Below, in pieces: positions 15,112 to 17,065 of a stretch of DNA of 17,065 nucleotides. Position 1 is the stretch's first letter. Every line of letters begins with the position of its first letter. Source of the stretch: Anaerolineae bacterium (lineage in GTDB: Bacteria; Chloroflexota; Anaerolineae; B4-G1); assembly GCA_016783285.1 (NCBI GenBank), contig JADHWW010000142.1, forward strand, positions 1-17,065, given 5' to 3'. The notes under the pieces are model-generated. The model was not told the DNA's origin. It made no database searches and worked only from the letters and a program-made list of their open reading frames with translations. The position numbers and the translations under genes are program-made.

Positions 15112-16851
15112 ATGGCCAAAATCTTGCGTGTCAACGTGACCGATCGCACCACCACCTACGAGGACGTACCCGACAAGTACAAGTTTCTTGGCGGGCGCGC
15201 TCTCACGTCCACCGTCGTCTGCGACGAGGTGGACCCCACGTGTCACCCGCTGGGGCCGAACAACAAACTCGTCTTTGCCCCCGGCATCGTCACCGGCACC
15301 AACGCGCCCTCCTCGGGCCGGGTCTCGGTAGGCGGCAAGTCCCCCCTCACCGGCGGCATCAAGGAGTCGAACTCTGGCTCCGTGTGGCCGCAACTGGTGG
15401 CCCGCCTGGGCCTCAAGGCCATCGTCGTCGAGGGCTGTCCCAAAGACGACGGCTGGTGGGGGCTGCACGTCACCAAGGACGGCGCCACCTTCTTCCCCGC
15501 CGACGAGTACGCCGGCAAGGGCCTCTACGAAGTCTACCCGCTGCTGTTCGAAAAGTTCGGCAAGAAGGTAGGCATCGCCGCCATCGGCATCGCTGGTGAA
15601 AAGAAAGGCTCCAATGCCGGTATCTGCTTCAACGACATTGACAACCGGCCCAGCCGCTACTCCGCCCGCGGCGGGCTAGGCGGGGTGCTGGGCAGCAAGC
15701 ACCTCAAGTTCATCGTCGTGGACGGCAAGGGCGGGCCCGGCGTCGAGATCGCCAATAAGGAACTCTTCGACCAGGGGCGTAAGAAACTGACCGAGGCGAT
15801 ACGCGAGCATGCCCTCACCAAGCCCGGCGGCGCTCTCAACCTCTACGGCACCGCCGTCCTGGTCAACATCATCAACGAGGCTGGCGGCTTGCCCACCCGC
15901 AATTTCCGCGAGGGCCGCTTCGAAGGCGCGGCCAAGATATCTGGCGAGGCCATGGCCGAACTGTGCGAAAAGCGAGGCGGCGTCGGCACGATGGGCCACC
16001 CCTGTCACCCCGGCTGTATCATCCAGTGCTCCAACGTCATCCCCAACCCCGACGGCAGCGAACTGGTCTCCGTCATCGAGTACGAGACCACCTGGGCCTT
16101 CGGCGCCAACTGCGGTATTGACGACCTGGACGTGATCGGCAAACTGACCCGGATGTGCAACGACCTGGGAATGGACACCATTGAGGCCGGCGACACCATC
16201 GCTGTGGCTATGGAGGGGGGACTGGCCGAGTTCGGCGACGGGAAGCGCGCCATCGAGTTGATGGAGGAAATTTACAAGGGCACGCCGCTGGGCCGAATCC
16301 TGAGCCAGGGCACGGAGGCGACCGCCAAGACCTTTGGCGTTATACGCTGTCCCACAGTCAAGGGGCAAAGTATGCCGGCCTACGAGCCTCGCGCCATCAA
16401 GGGCATTGGCTACACCTACGCCATTTCCACGATGGGCGCCGATCACACCTCCGGCTACACCATCGCCCCGGAGATCGCGGGGGTCGGCGGCAAGGTAGAC
16501 CAGTTCGAGATAGACAAGACAGAACTGGCGCGTAACTTTCAGTACTCCACCGCCTTCATTGACACCTCCGGCCACTGTCTGTTCATCGCCTTCCCCATCC
16601 TGGACATCGCCAGCGGCTTCGAGGGGCTGATCGAGGAGTGCAGCGGCGTGATGGGCACCGAGTGGACGGCTGACGACATCATGAACATCGGCAAGGAGAC
16701 CATCAACAAGGAGCGGGCCTTTAACAAGGCGGCCGGCTTCACCAAGGCCGACGACCGGCTGCCAGAGTTTATGACGTACGAAAAACTCCCGCCCCACGAC
16801 GTCACCTGGGACGTGCCGGACGAGATGTTAGACGCCGTGTTCGAAGACTAG
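15112..16851 (+). CDS. Cytoplasmic AOR-family tungsten/molybdenum aldehyde oxidoreductase
   Basis: The 579-residue protein is a complete AOR-family enzyme with no signal peptide, so it should work in the cytoplasm, oxidising an aldehyde (or a related substrate) with ferredoxin or a similar acceptor. The domain 1 signature GIVTGTNAPSSGR, the block ETTWAFGANCGIDD and the cluster region CHPGCIIQCSN (C298, C302, C306) with a late cysteine (C489, SGHC) are seen. The first spacing is CX3C instead of the CX2C of the classic enzyme; the CxPGCxIxCSN form is known to me from a separate AOR branch that includes YdhV-like proteins. GGAGG lies eight bases before the ATG. It is far diverged from AOR 1 and uses mainly CGC arginine codons. 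Leader RNA 2 precedes it. Substrate unknown. Confidence 0.9.
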   Translation: MAKILRVNVTDRTTTYEDVPDKYKFLGGRALTSTVVCDEVDPTCHPLGPNNKLVFAPGIVTGTNAPSSGRVSVGGKSPLTGGIKESNSGSVWPQLVARLGLKAIVVEGCPKDDGWWGLHVTKDGATFFPADEYAGKGLYEVYPLLFEKFGKKVGIAAIGIAGEKKGSNAGICFNDIDNRPSRYSARGGLGGVLGSKHLKFIVVDGKGGPGVEIANKELFDQGRKKLTEAIREHALTKPGGALNLYGTAVLVNIINEAGGLPTRNFREGRFEGAAKISGEAMAELCEKRGGVGTMGHPCHPGCIIQCSNVIPNPDGSELVSVIEYETTWAFGANCGIDDLDVIGKLTRMCNDLGMDTIEAGDTIAVAMEGGLAEFGDGKRAIELMEEIYKGTPLGRILSQGTEATAKTFGVIRCPTVKGQSMPAYEPRAIKGIGYTYAISTMGADHTSGYTIAPEIAGVGGKVDQFEIDKTELARNFQYSTAFIDTSGHCLFIAFPILDIASGFEGLIEECSGVMGTEWTADDIMNIGKETINKERAFNKAAGFTKADDRLPEFMTYEKLPPHDVTWDVPDEMLDAVFED

Positions 16852-16890
16852 TACATGTCGGCGGAAATCTCCCACCAGTTGAGCATTGGG

Positions 16891-16962
16891 CGAGAGCGCC
16901 GGTCGAGTAGGAGCGAAGCGACGTATCGAGAGCGCCGGTCGAGTAGGAGCGAAGCGACGTAT
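16891..16962. repeat. 36-bp tandem repeat within a dispersed repeat at the window end
   Basis: Two identical 36-base units, 16891-16926 and 16927-16962, contain GGTCGAGTAGGAGCGAAGCG and ACGTATCGAG. The same module, in part, makes up the element at 4765-4927. The region continues with GTTGAGCCTGTCGAAAC near 17024 and runs off the window, so this is probably the left part of another palindromic element. Nothing else is seen from 16852 to 17065. Confidence 0.8.
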
Positions 16963-17065
16963 CGAGACCAAGCGGCTTGCGGAAGGTACTTTTGTTGGCA
17001 GAAAACGCTTGGTTTCGACTTGTGTTGAGCCTGTCGAAACATACGCTTCTCCACTTCGTTCCGGC

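Noticed and set aside
15676..16797. Open frame of 373 codons on the minus strand opposite AOR 2
   Set aside because: Same reasoning: complement of a conserved enzyme in GC-rich DNA.
16891..16962. CRISPR-like repeats of 36 bp
   Set aside because: The two units are adjacent without spacers and belong to a palindromic dispersed repeat.

Overview
The window looks like a chromosome fragment of an anaerobic, monoderm-type Chloroflexota bacterium (Anaerolineae-like). The grounds are a high-GC genome, a secreted protein ending in the YLPVVM-type C-terminal motif, a Tat lipoprotein signal followed by a (TP)n linker, and many short palindromic dispersed repeats between genes. This placement is inference; there is no rRNA or other marker in the window.

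Left part (1-4930): the C-terminus of a secreted Ig-like protein; a membrane glycosyltransferase of the GT39/YkcB type flanked by a perfect 56-bp inverted repeat; on the minus strand a PHP-domain/AlbA_2 fusion protein and, just upstream of it, the wreck of a response-regulator receiver gene; then a palindromic MITE-like element. Middle (4931-8140): lon on the minus strand, with a 12-residue deletion removing a conserved piece of its protease active site, and a leader containing three 73-bp tandem repeats; then divergent promoters and a second palindromic element.

Right part (8140-16851, all plus strand): a MaoC-like hydratase and a tungsten/molybdenum aldehyde oxidoreductase locus laid out as two parallel modules. 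Module 1: MoaD/ThiS-like protein, small accessory gene, attenuator-type leader RNA resembling a molybdenum/tungsten-cofactor riboswitch, AOR-family enzyme, polyferredoxin. Module 2: near-identical MoaD/ThiS-like protein, truncated xisH plus intact xisI, the same leader RNA, second AOR-family enzyme. The first AOR carries a twin-arginine lipoprotein signal, so it should be exported and membrane-anchored; the second has none and should be cytoplasmic. The polyferredoxin is a fusion of a NapH-like membrane part and a NapG-like part, with an internal twin-arginine segment at the joint and six 4Fe-4S cysteine sets. It could carry electrons between the outer-face AOR and the membrane or cytoplasm.

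The two leader RNAs share almost the whole aptamer-like block, including a hairpin with a compensatory pair change. Each is followed by its own terminator whose 5' arm overlaps the end of the conserved block. This is the strongest regulatory signal in the window. The most striking points overall are the exported AOR plus membrane polyferredoxin, the paired riboswitch-like attenuators, and the deleted active-site block in Lon.
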